The notes below the pieces were generated by a model. That model was not told the origin of the DNA. It did not search any database and saw only the letters and a list, made by a program, of their open reading frames with translations. Shown here one piece after another: positions 8,197-17,093 of a stretch of DNA of 43,558 bases; the first letter of the stretch is position 1; the number at the start of each line of letters is the position of its first letter. The DNA lies in contig JAHDDL010000030.1 of the NCBI GenBank assembly GCA_020629415.1, forward strand, positions 1 through 43,558, written 5' to 3'. This DNA is from Maribacter sp. (lineage in GTDB: Bacteria; Bacteroidota; Bacteroidia; Flavobacteriales; Flavobacteriaceae). The position numbers and the translations under genes are program-made.

Positions 8197-9828
8197 ATGA
8201 AGAAAGTAGCCTATAACTGTTATTATTTACTAGGATTAACCTTAGTACCTTTTTTAGGGTCTGCACAACAAGAAGATGTTGTCACAACTATAACAGACTC
8301 TTTGACAAGCAATCCTATAGTTGTAAATGATTCATTGAACAATAGCACTCCGTTAGGTCAGTTGAATATTGTACAAAATTCGAAAACAGAGAATTTAACG
8401 CTATTTAAACCAACGGAATCTTCTTCCTATAACCTTCAGGATAATGAGTTAGCTGCCAAGTTCGACAGTCTTTGGATGAAAGAACTTGTAGACGCTGCTC
8501 CTTTGTACAACGAAATGTACAATGAAATTATGGTAGAGCCGGATACGGCTTCAACCTTTGTTTTAGATTTACCTACAGATACCTTAAAAATGCGTTTGGC
8601 AAGATTGAACGCAAAAACCCCTTTTAACGTTGAGTACAATAAGTCGTTAGAAAGTGTTATTAAATCGTTTTTGACAAGAAAAAGAGGTTTAATGGAGCGT
8701 ATGCTTACCATTAGTCAGTTTTACTTTCCTTTATTTGAACAAGAGTTTGACAATAAGAATATTCCATTAGAAATGAAGTATTTATCTATTGTGGAATCTG
8801 CATTAAACCCTAAAGCACGATCTAGGGTGGGTGCAACAGGGCTATGGCAGTTTATGTACGGTACCGGAAAAGAAATGAAATTGAATATCAATAGTTATGT
8901 AGATGAGCGAAGCGATCCTATTAAATCTACTGCGGCAGCTGCCAACTATTTAAATAGATTACACAGAATATATGATGATTGGGATTTGGCATTGGCAGCC
9001 TATAATTCTGGACCTGGTAATGTAAATAAAGCTATCCGCAGAAGTGGAGGGCAACGTAATTATTGGAATATTAGAAGAAACTTACCTAGGGAAACCGCTG
9101 GGTATGTTCCGGCTTTTCAGGCAACCATGTACATCTTTGAATATGCAGAAGAGCACGGTTTAAAATCAAAGAGGGCAGATCGCGCATATTTTGAGACAGA
9201 TACCATTCATGTTAAAAGCCTTATTACATTTGATCAAATTTCTGAATTGGCGGCTATTGATAAAGAAGAGCTAAAAGTGCTTAATCCCCATTACAAATTA
9301 GATGTTATTCCTTTTGTAGAAGGAAAACCTCATGCATTAAGATTACCAGTCCATAAAATGGGAAAATTTGTAGCTAATGAAAAAGCTATATACGCGCATG
9401 TAGAAAAAGAATTAAAAGAGAAAGAAGGTTTAATTGCTAAAATAGAAAAGCAGGCAGAAGCCAATAGTATTAGGTATAAAGTCAGGGACGGAGACTTTCT
9501 GGGTAAAATTGCCGAACGCTACGGGGTACGTGTAAGCCAATTAAAGCAGTGGAACGGTTTACGAAGTAATAATTTACGTATAGGACAACGTTTAACCATA
9601 TACCCAAGAAAAAATGCCAGTTCATCTGTAAAACCTAAAGAAACCCCTTCTAGAACTGCGGTAACTAGTAATACTAAAACCCATGAGGTAAGAAGTGGGG
9701 ACTCTCTATGGACGATTTCTAGAAAATATCCTGGTGTAACTATTGAAAATTTACGAAAGTGGAACGGTATTAGTGGTAATAATTTAAAGCTGGGCACAAA
9801 ACTTAAATTGTGCGACTGTTCATCTTAA
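8197..9828 (+). CDS. MltD-like membrane-bound lytic murein transglycosylase with two LysM domains
   Basis: A 543-residue peptidoglycan lytic transglycosylase, which cleaves the MurNAc-GlcNAc bond to form 1,6-anhydroMurNAc. From ATG 8197 it starts MKKVAYNCYYLLGLTLVPFL followed by GSAQQ, a signal peptide. An in-frame TTG at 8113 would put 28 residues before the signal peptide and is rejected. The SLT domain covers about residues 185-330, with catalytic Glu200 in IVESALNP, then GATGLWQFMYGTG and the ALAAYNSGPGNVNKAI motif. Two C-terminal LysM repeats (about 428-472, YKVRDGDFLGKIAERYG, and 495-541, HEVRSGDSLWTISRKYPG) would bind glycan strands. The order signal peptide-SLT-LysM-LysM is that of MltD. 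A DUF4837 lipoprotein gene follows after 12 bp. Confidence 0.93.
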   Translation: MKKVAYNCYYLLGLTLVPFLGSAQQEDVVTTITDSLTSNPIVVNDSLNNSTPLGQLNIVQNSKTENLTLFKPTESSSYNLQDNELAAKFDSLWMKELVDAAPLYNEMYNEIMVEPDTASTFVLDLPTDTLKMRLARLNAKTPFNVEYNKSLESVIKSFLTRKRGLMERMLTISQFYFPLFEQEFDNKNIPLEMKYLSIVESALNPKARSRVGATGLWQFMYGTGKEMKLNINSYVDERSDPIKSTAAAANYLNRLHRIYDDWDLALAAYNSGPGNVNKAIRRSGGQRNYWNIRRNLPRETAGYVPAFQATMYIFEYAEEHGLKSKRADRAYFETDTIHVKSLITFDQISELAAIDKEELKVLNPHYKLDVIPFVEGKPHALRLPVHKMGKFVANEKAIYAHVEKELKEKEGLIAKIEKQAEANSIRYKVRDGDFLGKIAERYGVRVSQLKQWNGLRSNNLRIGQRLTIYPRKNASSSVKPKETPSRTAVTSNTKTHEVRSGDSLWTISRKYPGVTIENLRKWNGISGNNLKLGTKLKLCDCSS

Positions 9829-9840
9829 ATTAATACACCT

Positions 9841-10842
9841 ATGAAAAAAAGAATTTTACTATGTTTTATGGCAATTTTAGGATTGTCTATTGCCTGTAAA
9901 GAAGAAGGCAAGGCAGATTACTTACCAGAATCTGTTGGCGCAATGAATACTTTAACGGTAGTTATTGACAATGACCTTTGGAATAGTAGTGTGGGTGATG
10001 CCATTCGCGAAAATTATACCGCTGCGGCCCAAGGCCTAACCTGGGATGAAGCGCTCTTTAGTGTCACTCAAATTCCGCAACAGATTTTTAGCGGAGCAAT
10101 ACGTAATACAAGTTCTGTGCTCTATGTAATGGAAGATACTTTGAACATAGCACACATGAAATCTAATATGTATGCCAAACCACAAAAAGTAGGTGTCATC
10201 AAAGGGCATAATAAGGAAGAGCTTATAGAGAACATCAACAAGACCGCAAAAGAGTTTATTGCAGATTTTAAGGCATTGGAGATAGGTAAAGCGCAAAAAC
10301 GTTTTGAAAAGTCGTTGAATAAAGAGAAAGCCCTAGAAGATAAGTTCAATATTTCAATGAAAATACCTTCTATATATAGAGTAGGTAGAGAAGAAGATAA
10401 TTTCGTCTGGATCGATCGTCAAATTCAGAAAGGCAATATGAACATTATTGCTTATACCATGCCTTGGGACAGCTTTAAGAACGATTCTACTTTTGTACAG
10501 GATATTATTAAAATGCGCGATTCTATTGGCGTCCTTTATATTGGTGGTGAAGATATACCTGGCAAAAAAAATCATATGATAACAGAAAAAGCTTTTTCTC
10601 CATATGTCTTCCCTGCTGAGGTTTCAGGTAAAAAAGCAGCAGAGGTAAGGGGAATTTGGGAAATGTCCGCTTATCCTATGGCAGGTCCGTTTTTGACCTA
10701 CATTATAAATGATAAAGAGAACAACCGTAAACTTATTGTTGAAGGTTTTGTTTTTGCCCCTGCAACCAAGAAAAGGGATTACATGTTTGAACTGGAAGCG
10801 ATAATGAAATCTGTTAAGTTCAATGTTAGTAATAAGAACTAA
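9841..10842 (+). CDS. DUF4837 family lipoprotein
   Basis: A 333-residue protein with a lipoprotein signal peptide; the lipobox is LSIAC with Cys19. After the Cys follow Lys-Glu-Glu and then the conserved block MNTLTVVIDNDLWNSSVGD and, further on, LFSVTQIPQQIFSGAIRNTS. These match the DUF4837 family found in Bacteroidota. The function is unknown. It starts 12 bp downstream of the lytic transglycosylase and very probably shares its transcript, which places it in cell-envelope physiology by context only. A strong terminator follows. Confidence 0.85.
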   Translation: MKKRILLCFMAILGLSIACKEEGKADYLPESVGAMNTLTVVIDNDLWNSSVGDAIRENYTAAAQGLTWDEALFSVTQIPQQIFSGAIRNTSSVLYVMEDTLNIAHMKSNMYAKPQKVGVIKGHNKEELIENINKTAKEFIADFKALEIGKAQKRFEKSLNKEKALEDKFNISMKIPSIYRVGREEDNFVWIDRQIQKGNMNIIAYTMPWDSFKNDSTFVQDIIKMRDSIGVLYIGGEDIPGKKNHMITEKAFSPYVFPAEVSGKKAAEVRGIWEMSAYPMAGPFLTYIINDKENNRKLIVEGFVFAPATKKRDYMFELEAIMKSVKFNVSNKN

Positions 10843-10863
10843 TTTTAGTTACTTCTATAAAAC

Positions 10864-10897
10864 GAAAAAGGCTCAGGAATTTCCTGAGCCTTTTTTA
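10864..10897 (+). terminator. rho-independent terminator
   Basis: AAAGGCTCAGGAA (10867-10879) pairs with TTCCTGAGCCTTT (10881-10893), with further A-T pairing outward and a T run to 10896. It ends the transglycosylase/DUF4837 operon and is nearly symmetrical, so it may also stop the minus-strand small gene. Confidence 0.92.
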
Positions 10898-10943
10898 TAT
10901 AAATACCGATTGTTTTAAAATATAAATTTTGTTTTAATACCAA

Positions 10944-11120
10944 TTACAAATTGCTAAAAGAAAAGCCGGTAGATACCCTAAAGATCAAGGCATATGAGGC
11001 GTAAGCAATCAATATAAAACACAACCAAGAAAATATTTTAAAATAATGTTCCAGAATAAAACTTTTCCAGTTTCTAAAGGCTTCTATGTAAATTTCTTTA
11101 ACTAAAGTAATTTTTTCCAT
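10944..11120 (-). CDS. small single-pass membrane protein (resembles DUF6747 family)
   Basis: A 58-residue protein, MEKITLVKEIYIEAFRNWKS at the N-terminus, with one hydrophobic segment (about residues 30-48) and a polar C-terminal tail. ATG 11120 is chosen over an in-frame TTG six bases upstream. The sequence looks like a short flavobacterial family that I recall as DUF6747; the family name is from memory and less certain than that the gene is real. The amphipathic start, single membrane helix and stand-alone position suggest a small inner-membrane protein. No function is known. A perfect 10-bp palindrome (11141-11150) lies upstream. Confidence 0.65.
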   Translation of the reverse strand: MEKITLVKEIYIEAFRNWKSFILEHYFKIFSWLCFILIAYASYALIFRVSTGFSFSNL

Positions 11121-11140
11121 GTTCAATGATTTAGGAGTTC

Positions 11141-11150
11141 TTACCGGTAA
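11141..11150. promoter_or_regulatory. palindrome upstream of the small membrane protein gene
   Basis: TTACCGGTAA is a perfect 10-bp palindrome, 21-30 bp before the start codon at 11120, in an otherwise AT-rich leader. The sequence ATGTTCAAT occurs on either side of it (11119-11127 and 11152-11160). A protein-binding site is possible; there is no direct evidence. Confidence 0.25.
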
Positions 11151-11389
11151 AGATGTTCAATCTTAATGCCTTTATTGGAAAGTTTCGGTATAAAGACCAT
11201 TTATTCTATAAAATGTAACAGGTTAAAATTTATATCTGTGAAGTGTTAAAAGTATGGATAAACCGCACACTTATCTTGTTTTGTAAAACTCGATAAAGTG
11301 TAAAAATCATGGATTAATAGAATGATATAGTTGAGGGTTTTGTGTTCAGGATTTTTTATAATTAAGTAAAGGATGAAATAGATTGTAAC

Positions 11390-11421
11390 AAAAAAGACCC
11401 GCTTATTAGCGGGTCCTTTTT
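11390..11421 (-). terminator. rho-independent terminator of the OmpA-family gene
   Basis: GACCCGCT (11396-11403) pairs with AGCGGGTC (11408-11415) around TATT. On the minus strand the stem is followed by TTTTTTG. It lies 15-45 bp beyond the stop codon at 11436. Confidence 0.9.
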
Positions 11422-11435
11422 GTTGTATTTACCTA

Positions 11436-13955
11436 TTACATATCTACGATAATAAACTCTGATCTACGGTTTAGGTAGTGTTGTTCTTCAGTACAACGAA
11501 CGGTACCGTCACAACCATTAATCAATCGTTCTTCACCATAACCTATAGCACTTTCAATTCTGCTTGCATCTATCCCCTGTGAAATTATATAGTCTCTGGT
11601 AGATTTAGCACGCTTGTCCGATAAGTATTTGTTATAGACTGCCGCACCCCTAGAATCCGTATGGGATTCTATTTTGATGACCATGTTTGGCGAATCTTTC
11701 ATTACTTCAACCAACTTATCAAGTTCAACAGCGGCATCTGTACGTATGTATGATTTATCGAAGTCAAAGTGAATCATCTCTGTCTTAAGCTTCTTAATAC
11801 CATTTTCAACCGCAATCATATCATTAAGTTTTCTCATTGAGATATCTACATTAACAGTTTCATTGTCTTTAGTTGCAGCTTCTCTGGTATCATCAAAATA
11901 GGACCCTTTTGTTGTCTTTAATACATAACGCGTATCGGCATCAAGATCTTCAAAAATGAAGTTACCGTTTTCATCGGTCTCCATTTCTTTAAGTTTTATG
12001 TTATTTTCATCTAGCAATTCAACTAATGCATTAGGCATTAAATCACCGGTAATCAATTCAGTTACAACACCTGCAATAGCATTTATACTGGTTGGTATTT
12101 CTTCAACTTCCAATGTTTTAAATGAATAGATATCGTCATCACCTATACCGCCATCTCGGTTAGATGCAAAATACCCTTTTTGAGACTCTTCATCTACGAT
12201 AAAGGAAAAATCATCTTTACTACTATTAACGGGCTTACCTACATTACGTACTTCTAAGAAACCGGCTTCGTCGTCAAAGGCAACTTCAAATACATCTAAG
12301 CCTCCTAAACCAACATGACCGTCTGATGAGAAATATAATTTTTTGTCATTAATAAAAGGAAACATTTCTTTGTGTTCCGTATTAATTTCCGGACCAAGGT
12401 TTCTAGGTGTAGAAAAAGAACCATCTTGTAATACGTCTACTACGAAAATATCCGTATCACCAATACTACCTGGCATATCCGAAACAAAGTATAATTGCTT
12501 TCCGTCAGGGCTTAATGCCGGATGACCGGTAGAGTAGTTGTCACTATTAAAAGAAACCTCTTCTGCTTCTAACCATTCACCATCAACCTTTTTGGATCTG
12601 TAAATTTTAAGGTGGTTAATACCGTTCTTATCTCTCTTTAATTTTTTACCATAATTGTTTCTCGTAAAATACATGGTCTCATTATCTGGAGAGAAAGCAA
12701 CTGAAGCTTCATGATATTTGGTATTTATCTTTTTAGAGAATTTAATAGCATCTTTAAAATCTTGAGACTCTTCATTAACCTTTGCAACGAACAAATCTAA
12801 ATAAGGCTGATTATTCCATTTATACTTTCTGGTATTAAATATAGATGAATCTTTGGCAGATGCGTAAACCATTTCATCGTTACCATAATACATAGGAGAA
12901 AATTCTGAGTATTTGGAGTTAATGGAAAGGTTGTCTATATCAAACCTTTCTTCCATCCTTAACAGACCGTCTAATACGATCTCATTTTTTTCTATGTCTT
13001 GTTCAATTTCTTCTCCTGCCAATTTCTTATTGTACAGTTTTAAAAGACGCTTTGATCTTTTGTAATTTCCAATGCCTTTTAATGAGTGAGCATATTTAAA
13101 TAAGTAGTCAGAACTCATGTCAGACTCATATTTGGTATATAATATGTTATACCATTTATATGCATTTTCCATATCGGTATTAAAATAATGGGCGTCGCCA
13201 GCTTTCTTTAATACATCATAGGTATAAGCTTTTTCTCCTTTAGATAAAGCCTGCTCATAAATTTTAGCAGCTTCTGCATACCACATTTTGTCAAAATATT
13301 CATCTGCTCTTTTAATTAACTTGGATTTGTAAGCAGGGTCGTTATCTTTAGAAGAAGTAATCATTTCATAAGAAACATCTTCAACAGGTATACTTTCTGT
13401 TTCTAGTTGTGTCACTGGTGTATCTTGAAATATTGACGTTGCCTCTATTTTAGATTCAGATACTGTTGGTAACTCAGAAATAGCTTCGGTTTCATTATAA
13501 GTATTGTTGTTAATCATTTTAAGTATCCAAACTTCATCGTCATAACGGTTATTAAATTCTGTCGAACAATCGTTCAACGCTTCTTCCCAAGATGTATAAT
13601 GGTTTAAATACAAATAGTATAATAGGTTCTGAGGATTTTGAAAATAACCTGCACTGAATCCTTTTTTATTTAATTTTTTAATTTGGGATTTTAGATTTTT
13701 GTCTTTAGAAAAAGTACCGGCTATAACGTAGTAACCATTTTCAGTTTCTGGAATATCATGAAAGGCTCTGTATGGAATGGACAATGCTTCAGCAGCTCTT
13801 TGAAAATTTTTCTTGTCTTCTTTTTCTGCTATAGATACTATAGAATTGTCACCATTATTCGCTACATCAGATTCAAGATCATCTTGAAAACCTTGAGCTT
13901 GGGCAAAAACGATAAAGACCAGAAAAAATAAATTTAATACACTTCTCATAGACAT
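11436..13955 (-). CDS. OmpA-family envelope protein with SPOR, TPR-like and PD40 domains
   Basis: An 839-residue exported protein (signal peptide residues 1-21, ending AQAQG). Domain order: a SPOR-like segment at about 60-155 (GYYVIAGTFSKDKNLKSQ to DDEVWILKM); a TPR-like helical part at about 210-335 (ADEYFDKMWYAEAAKIYEQA); WD40-like/PD40 beta-propeller repeats at about 340-620 (SVAFSPDNETMYFTRN, HPALSPDGKQLYFVSDMPG, FINDKKLYFSSDGH); a carboxypeptidase-regulatory-like domain at about 640-715; and a C-terminal OmpA domain at about 730-839 (FDFDKSYIRTDA, SHTDSRG, LSDKRAKSTRDYI) that binds peptidoglycan. Proteins of this type often sit beside PorP/SprF genes in Bacteroidota; here PorP/SprF is 7 kb away on the other strand. 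A role linking outer membrane machinery to peptidoglycan is inferred. Confidence 0.9.
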   Translation of the reverse strand: MSMRSVLNLFFLVFIVFAQAQGFQDDLESDVANNGDNSIVSIAEKEDKKNFQRAAEALSIPYRAFHDIPETENGYYVIAGTFSKDKNLKSQIKKLNKKGFSAGYFQNPQNLLYYLYLNHYTSWEEALNDCSTEFNNRYDDEVWILKMINNNTYNETEAISELPTVSESKIEATSIFQDTPVTQLETESIPVEDVSYEMITSSKDNDPAYKSKLIKRADEYFDKMWYAEAAKIYEQALSKGEKAYTYDVLKKAGDAHYFNTDMENAYKWYNILYTKYESDMSSDYLFKYAHSLKGIGNYKRSKRLLKLYNKKLAGEEIEQDIEKNEIVLDGLLRMEERFDIDNLSINSKYSEFSPMYYGNDEMVYASAKDSSIFNTRKYKWNNQPYLDLFVAKVNEESQDFKDAIKFSKKINTKYHEASVAFSPDNETMYFTRNNYGKKLKRDKNGINHLKIYRSKKVDGEWLEAEEVSFNSDNYSTGHPALSPDGKQLYFVSDMPGSIGDTDIFVVDVLQDGSFSTPRNLGPEINTEHKEMFPFINDKKLYFSSDGHVGLGGLDVFEVAFDDEAGFLEVRNVGKPVNSSKDDFSFIVDEESQKGYFASNRDGGIGDDDIYSFKTLEVEEIPTSINAIAGVVTELITGDLMPNALVELLDENNIKLKEMETDENGNFIFEDLDADTRYVLKTTKGSYFDDTREAATKDNETVNVDISMRKLNDMIAVENGIKKLKTEMIHFDFDKSYIRTDAAVELDKLVEVMKDSPNMVIKIESHTDSRGAAVYNKYLSDKRAKSTRDYIISQGIDASRIESAIGYGEERLINGCDGTVRCTEEQHYLNRRSEFIIVDM

Positions 13956-14282
13956 AATTCTTAGTTGAACTTTATATTCAACAGGGGTTTTAAGTATAGT
14001 ACCAACGGTTAGTTATGGATTTTTAGTACTATAAGTCTAACGAAATTAGTAGTAAAGCGATATTCTGAATATTAATTGTTGTGAAAGAGGGTTTTTATGT
14101 CGTGAACGAATACTATTTAGTAGCCTTGTAGTCAAGCCAGTCTCGATAAACGGCCAATTTATACGGTAAGTTGCGTGCTAAGTATTTTTACAGGATTTTT
14201 GAAAATCTTTAAATAATGAATTAAACAAAAAAAGCCCTGAATATCAGAGCTTTAAAAATTATATGCAAGAATAAAATAGTAT
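13956..14282. other. intergenic region between tatA and the OmpA-family gene
   Basis: About 327 bp with no credible gene. It contains an inverted repeat GTTGAA/TTCAAC (13964-13969 and 13977-13982) just before the OmpA-family start, an 11-mer CGATAAACGGC at 14144-14154 also present at 8089-8099, and the tatA terminator at 14226-14253. No perfect TAnnTTTG element was seen before the OmpA-family gene. Confidence 0.5.
14226..14253 (-). terminator. rho-independent terminator of tatA
   Basis: On the minus strand, AAAGC-T-CTGA pairs with TCAG-G-GCTTT (one internal mismatch, ATA loop; 14231-14253) and is followed by a run of T. It lies about 30 bp after the tatA stop. Confidence 0.8.
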
Positions 14283-14468
14283 TTATTCCTTTTTCTTTTC
14301 TTCTAATTGTTCATCTTCTTTCGAAGCATCCTTAAATTCTTTGATGCCACTACCTAATCCTCTCATCAATTCCGGAATCTTTTTTCCTCCAAACAATAAT
14401 AGAATTACAACTACCACTAATATGATTTGTGGAGCGCCTATGGCTAAAAAAGTAGATAATATGGTCAT
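14283..14468 (-). CDS. tatA: twin-arginine translocase subunit TatA/TatE
   Basis: A 61-residue component of the Tat pathway, which moves folded proteins across the inner membrane. It shows the TatA layout: a short periplasmic start, a transmembrane helix ([20 protein letters not shown]), the FGxxK[IL]PEL hinge (FGGKKIPEL), an amphipathic helix ([18 protein letters not shown]) and a Lys/Glu-rich tail. ATG 14468 gives the normal ~60-residue length; an in-frame TTG at 14495 would add nine residues not seen in the family. It is a stand-alone gene; tatC is not in the window. Confidence 0.95.
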   Translation of the reverse strand: MTILSTFLAIGAPQIILVVVVILLLFGGKKIPELMRGLGSGIKEFKDASKEDEQLEEKKKE

Positions 14469-14492
14469 AAGACTATGATTTAAAATAGATTT

Positions 14493-14500
14493 CAAAGATA
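14493..14500 (-). promoter_or_regulatory. predicted promoter -7 element of tatA
   Basis: Reads TATCTTTG on the minus strand, a perfect TAnnTTTG match, 24 bp before the ATG at 14468. No TTG stands at ideal -33 spacing. It overlaps the TTG alternative start of tatA, which argues for the downstream ATG. Confidence 0.55.
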
Positions 14501-14649
14501 CTAAAAAGTACTATAGAAACCCGTTGTAAAATTAAATTGGTTTTACTTAAATGGTAATTTAACTATAAATTAAGTAGATAGCGCTTTATAGATGGCGCTA
14601 ATGCCATTATATTTCATCTATGAAAGGGTTAAAAATGAAATTCTAAGTT

Positions 14650-14657
14650 TATCTTTG
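14650..14657 (+). promoter_or_regulatory. predicted promoter -7 element of the M23 peptidase gene
   Basis: TATCTTTG is a perfect TAnnTTTG match and ends just 5 bp before the ATG at 14663, implying a leaderless or nearly leaderless transcript for the start of the long plus-strand run. Confidence 0.6.
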
Positions 14658-14662
14658 TTGTA

Positions 14663-15535
14663 ATGGCCAAAAAGAAAGTCAAAAAAAGGAAGGAAATAAA
14701 AAGGAAGCTTCTTCATAAGTACCGTTTGGTAATATTAAACGAAAGTACTTTTGAAGAAAAGATTTCCTTTAAATTAAGTAGACTGAATGTATTTGTGACG
14801 GGATCTCTTTTTATGATTACCCTTATAGGACTTACAACACTACTAATTGCCTTTACGCCCCTAAGAGAATATATACCAGGGTATTCCTCTACAAGATTGA
14901 AAAAGGAAGCTACGGAGCTAACTTATAAAACAGATTCACTAATTAGAACCTTAAATTATACCAATAAGTATTTAGATAATATTCGCATGGTTTTAAAGGG
15001 TGATATTGAAAACAACTTGGTCAATAGAGATTCCCTTTTTCAACAGTTTAAATTAGATCCGGCATCTGTAGATTTAAATCCTATTAAGGAGGATTCATTA
15101 TTACGGGCAGAGGTTGCACTTGAAGACAAATACAACTTGTTTGAAAGAACGATAGATAAAAAGAACTTAGTTTTGTTTACCCCTGTTACCGGTTCGGTTT
15201 CAATGGGCTTTAATCCTAATGAAAAACATTATGCAGTAGACATAACCGCAGTTACCGATAGTCCTGTAAAAGCGGTAGCCAACGGTACGGTAATATTTTC
15301 AGAATGGACCGCAGATACAGGTTATGTAATTATAATTGAACATGAGGGCGGTTTATTAAGTGTTTATAAGCATAATGGTTCTTTATCTAAATACCAAGGT
15401 AATATAGTAAGGGGCGGTGAAGTAATTGCTGCCGTAGGTAATACCGGTGAGCTTACTACTGGACCGCACTTACATTTTGAAATATGGGATAACGGAACAC
15501 CGATCGACCCTTTAAATTATATTGATTTTAACTAG
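14663..15535 (+). CDS. M23 family peptidoglycan metalloendopeptidase, membrane-anchored
   Basis: A 290-residue protein: a highly basic cytoplasmic start (MAKKKVKKRKEIKRKLL), one membrane helix at about residues 43-66, a coiled-coil-like linker (about 75-160) and a LytM/M23 domain at about 170-285. Zinc ligands are visible: H189 and D193 (HYAVD), and H269 and H271 (GPHLHFEIWD). It probably cleaves peptide cross-links in peptidoglycan from the periplasmic face of the inner membrane. It belongs to the NlpD/MepM-like group, in which some members are regulators, but the ligand set here looks complete, so it is expected to be active. The GH3-like gene starts 6 bp downstream, so the two are co-transcribed. 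Confidence 0.92.
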   Translation: MAKKKVKKRKEIKRKLLHKYRLVILNESTFEEKISFKLSRLNVFVTGSLFMITLIGLTTLLIAFTPLREYIPGYSSTRLKKEATELTYKTDSLIRTLNYTNKYLDNIRMVLKGDIENNLVNRDSLFQQFKLDPASVDLNPIKEDSLLRAEVALEDKYNLFERTIDKKNLVLFTPVTGSVSMGFNPNEKHYAVDITAVTDSPVKAVANGTVIFSEWTADTGYVIIIEHEGGLLSVYKHNGSLSKYQGNIVRGGEVIAAVGNTGELTTGPHLHFEIWDNGTPIDPLNYIDFN

Positions 15536-15541
15536 TACTAA

Positions 15542-17047
15542 ATGTCACTAAAGACCATTGCTGCTAAAATTTTTGCACACCGTATCGCTAAAAGAACAGA
15601 TAGGTGGGTCGGCAATCCCCTTGAAACACAAGAAAAAGTGTTTAAAGAACTTATTGCTAAAGGCTTAAATACTAGTTTTGGGAAAGATCATAGCTTTAAG
15701 ACTATAAAAACGCATAATGATTTTATAGCACAAGTTCCTATTAGGGATTATGAACAGCTAAAAGACTATGTAGACCTTGTAGTAAAAGGTAAAGAAGATA
15801 TTCTTTGGCCGGGTAAACCCCTTTATTTTGCAAAAACTTCTGGTACCACTTCCGGTGCTAAATATATACCAATTACGGAAGAGAGTATTAAAGAACAGGT
15901 AAAGGCATCTAGAAATGCAATACTCAATTATATACATGAAACTGGCAATGCGAAGTTTGTTACCGGTAAAATGATTTTTTTACAAGGAAGTCCTGTGTTA
16001 ACTGAAAAAAATGGAGTAAAACTGGGAAGGCTTTCAGGGATATCTGCACACTATGTACCCAATTATTTACAGAAAAACAGAATGCCAAGTTGGGAAACCA
16101 ATTGTATAGAAGATTGGGAAACTAAGGTCAATGCCATTGTAGAAGAAACCAAGAACGAAGATATGACCGTTATTGCAGGTATACCTTCTTGGGTTCAGAT
16201 GTACTTTGAAAAACTAAAAGAAAATACCAATGAGTATATTGGTGATTTGTTCAATAATTTTGAGTTGTTCATTTATGGTGGCGTAAATTATGAGCCATAT
16301 CGAAAAAAATTTGAAACTTTAATTGGAAGAAAGGTTGCTAGTATAGAATTGTTTCCGGCAAGCGAAGGCTTTTTTGCATATCAAAATTCTCAAAAAGAAA
16401 ACGGTATGTTGCTGCTTTTGGATGCAGGAATATATTATGAGTTTGTACGATCGGATAAATTTTTTGACGAGCAGCCTAAAAGACTTACCTTAAAAGATGT
16501 TGAGGTAGGTGTTGATTATGTGATGATTATTAGTACCAATGCCGGGTTATGGGCCTATAACCTAGGCGATACCATTCGGTTTATTTCAACATATCCATTT
16601 AAAATCGTAGTATCCGGACGTATAAAGCACTTTATTTCTGCTTTTGGCGAGCACGTTATTGCCAAAGAAGTAGAAGAGGCAATGTTGGTAGCGACTAAGG
16701 CAACCGATGCCAGTGTTAGTGAATTTACTGTAGCACCACAAATTACACCTAAAGAAAATGAACTACCCTATCACGAGTGGTTTATAGAATTTGAAAAATT
16801 GCCTTCAGATATGGATATTTTTATTCAAGAATTAGATTTGGCACTACAAAAACAAAATAGTTATTATTATGATTTGATCGTTGGCAAAGTATTACAGACC
16901 TTAAAAATTACTACAATTAAAAACGGAGGATTTTTAGAGTACATGAAATCCATAGGAAAGTTAGGCGGACAGAATAAAGTACAACGATTATCTAACGACC
17001 GAAAAGTAGCAGATAGACTTTCAAAATTTAAAGTAGAAAATAACTAG
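15542..17047 (+). CDS. GH3 (auxin-responsive promoter-like) family acyl-adenylate enzyme
   Basis: A 501-residue protein of the GH3 family. Plant GH3 proteins adenylate jasmonate, auxin or benzoates and couple them to amino acids; bacterial homologues are common in Bacteroidota but mostly uncharacterised. Visible signatures: the ATP-binding motif FAKTSGTTSGAKYIPIT at about residues 97-113 (compare SSGTSxGxxK), IPSWVQMYFEKL, the second adenylation motif ELFPASEGFFAYQ and LGDTIRFISTYPFKIVVSGR near the C-terminal lobe hinge, then FGEHVIAKEVEEAM. Length and motifs are intact, so it should form acyl-adenylates, but the substrate cannot be read from sequence. It lies between the M23 peptidase and the nucleoside-phosphorylase-like gene. 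Confidence 0.9.
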   Translation: MSLKTIAAKIFAHRIAKRTDRWVGNPLETQEKVFKELIAKGLNTSFGKDHSFKTIKTHNDFIAQVPIRDYEQLKDYVDLVVKGKEDILWPGKPLYFAKTSGTTSGAKYIPITEESIKEQVKASRNAILNYIHETGNAKFVTGKMIFLQGSPVLTEKNGVKLGRLSGISAHYVPNYLQKNRMPSWETNCIEDWETKVNAIVEETKNEDMTVIAGIPSWVQMYFEKLKENTNEYIGDLFNNFELFIYGGVNYEPYRKKFETLIGRKVASIELFPASEGFFAYQNSQKENGMLLLLDAGIYYEFVRSDKFFDEQPKRLTLKDVEVGVDYVMIISTNAGLWAYNLGDTIRFISTYPFKIVVSGRIKHFISAFGEHVIAKEVEEAMLVATKATDASVSEFTVAPQITPKENELPYHEWFIEFEKLPSDMDIFIQELDLALQKQNSYYYDLIVGKVLQTLKITTIKNGGFLEYMKSIGKLGGQNKVQRLSNDRKVADRLSKFKVENN

Positions 17048-17093
17048 CTTTTTAATAACAAATTATAAATCGTAATTTCGTTTGAAATCATAA

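Larger units (their letters stand above)
11121..11435. other. intergenic region upstream of the small gene and downstream of the OmpA-family gene
   Basis: About 315 bp without a credible gene. It holds the palindrome at 11141-11150, two imperfect direct copies of an ~20-bp AT-rich sequence (11241-11259 and 11296-11316, both reading AAGTGT..AAAA..ATGGAT) and the minus-strand terminator at 11390-11421. I see no RNA gene. Confidence 0.5.
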
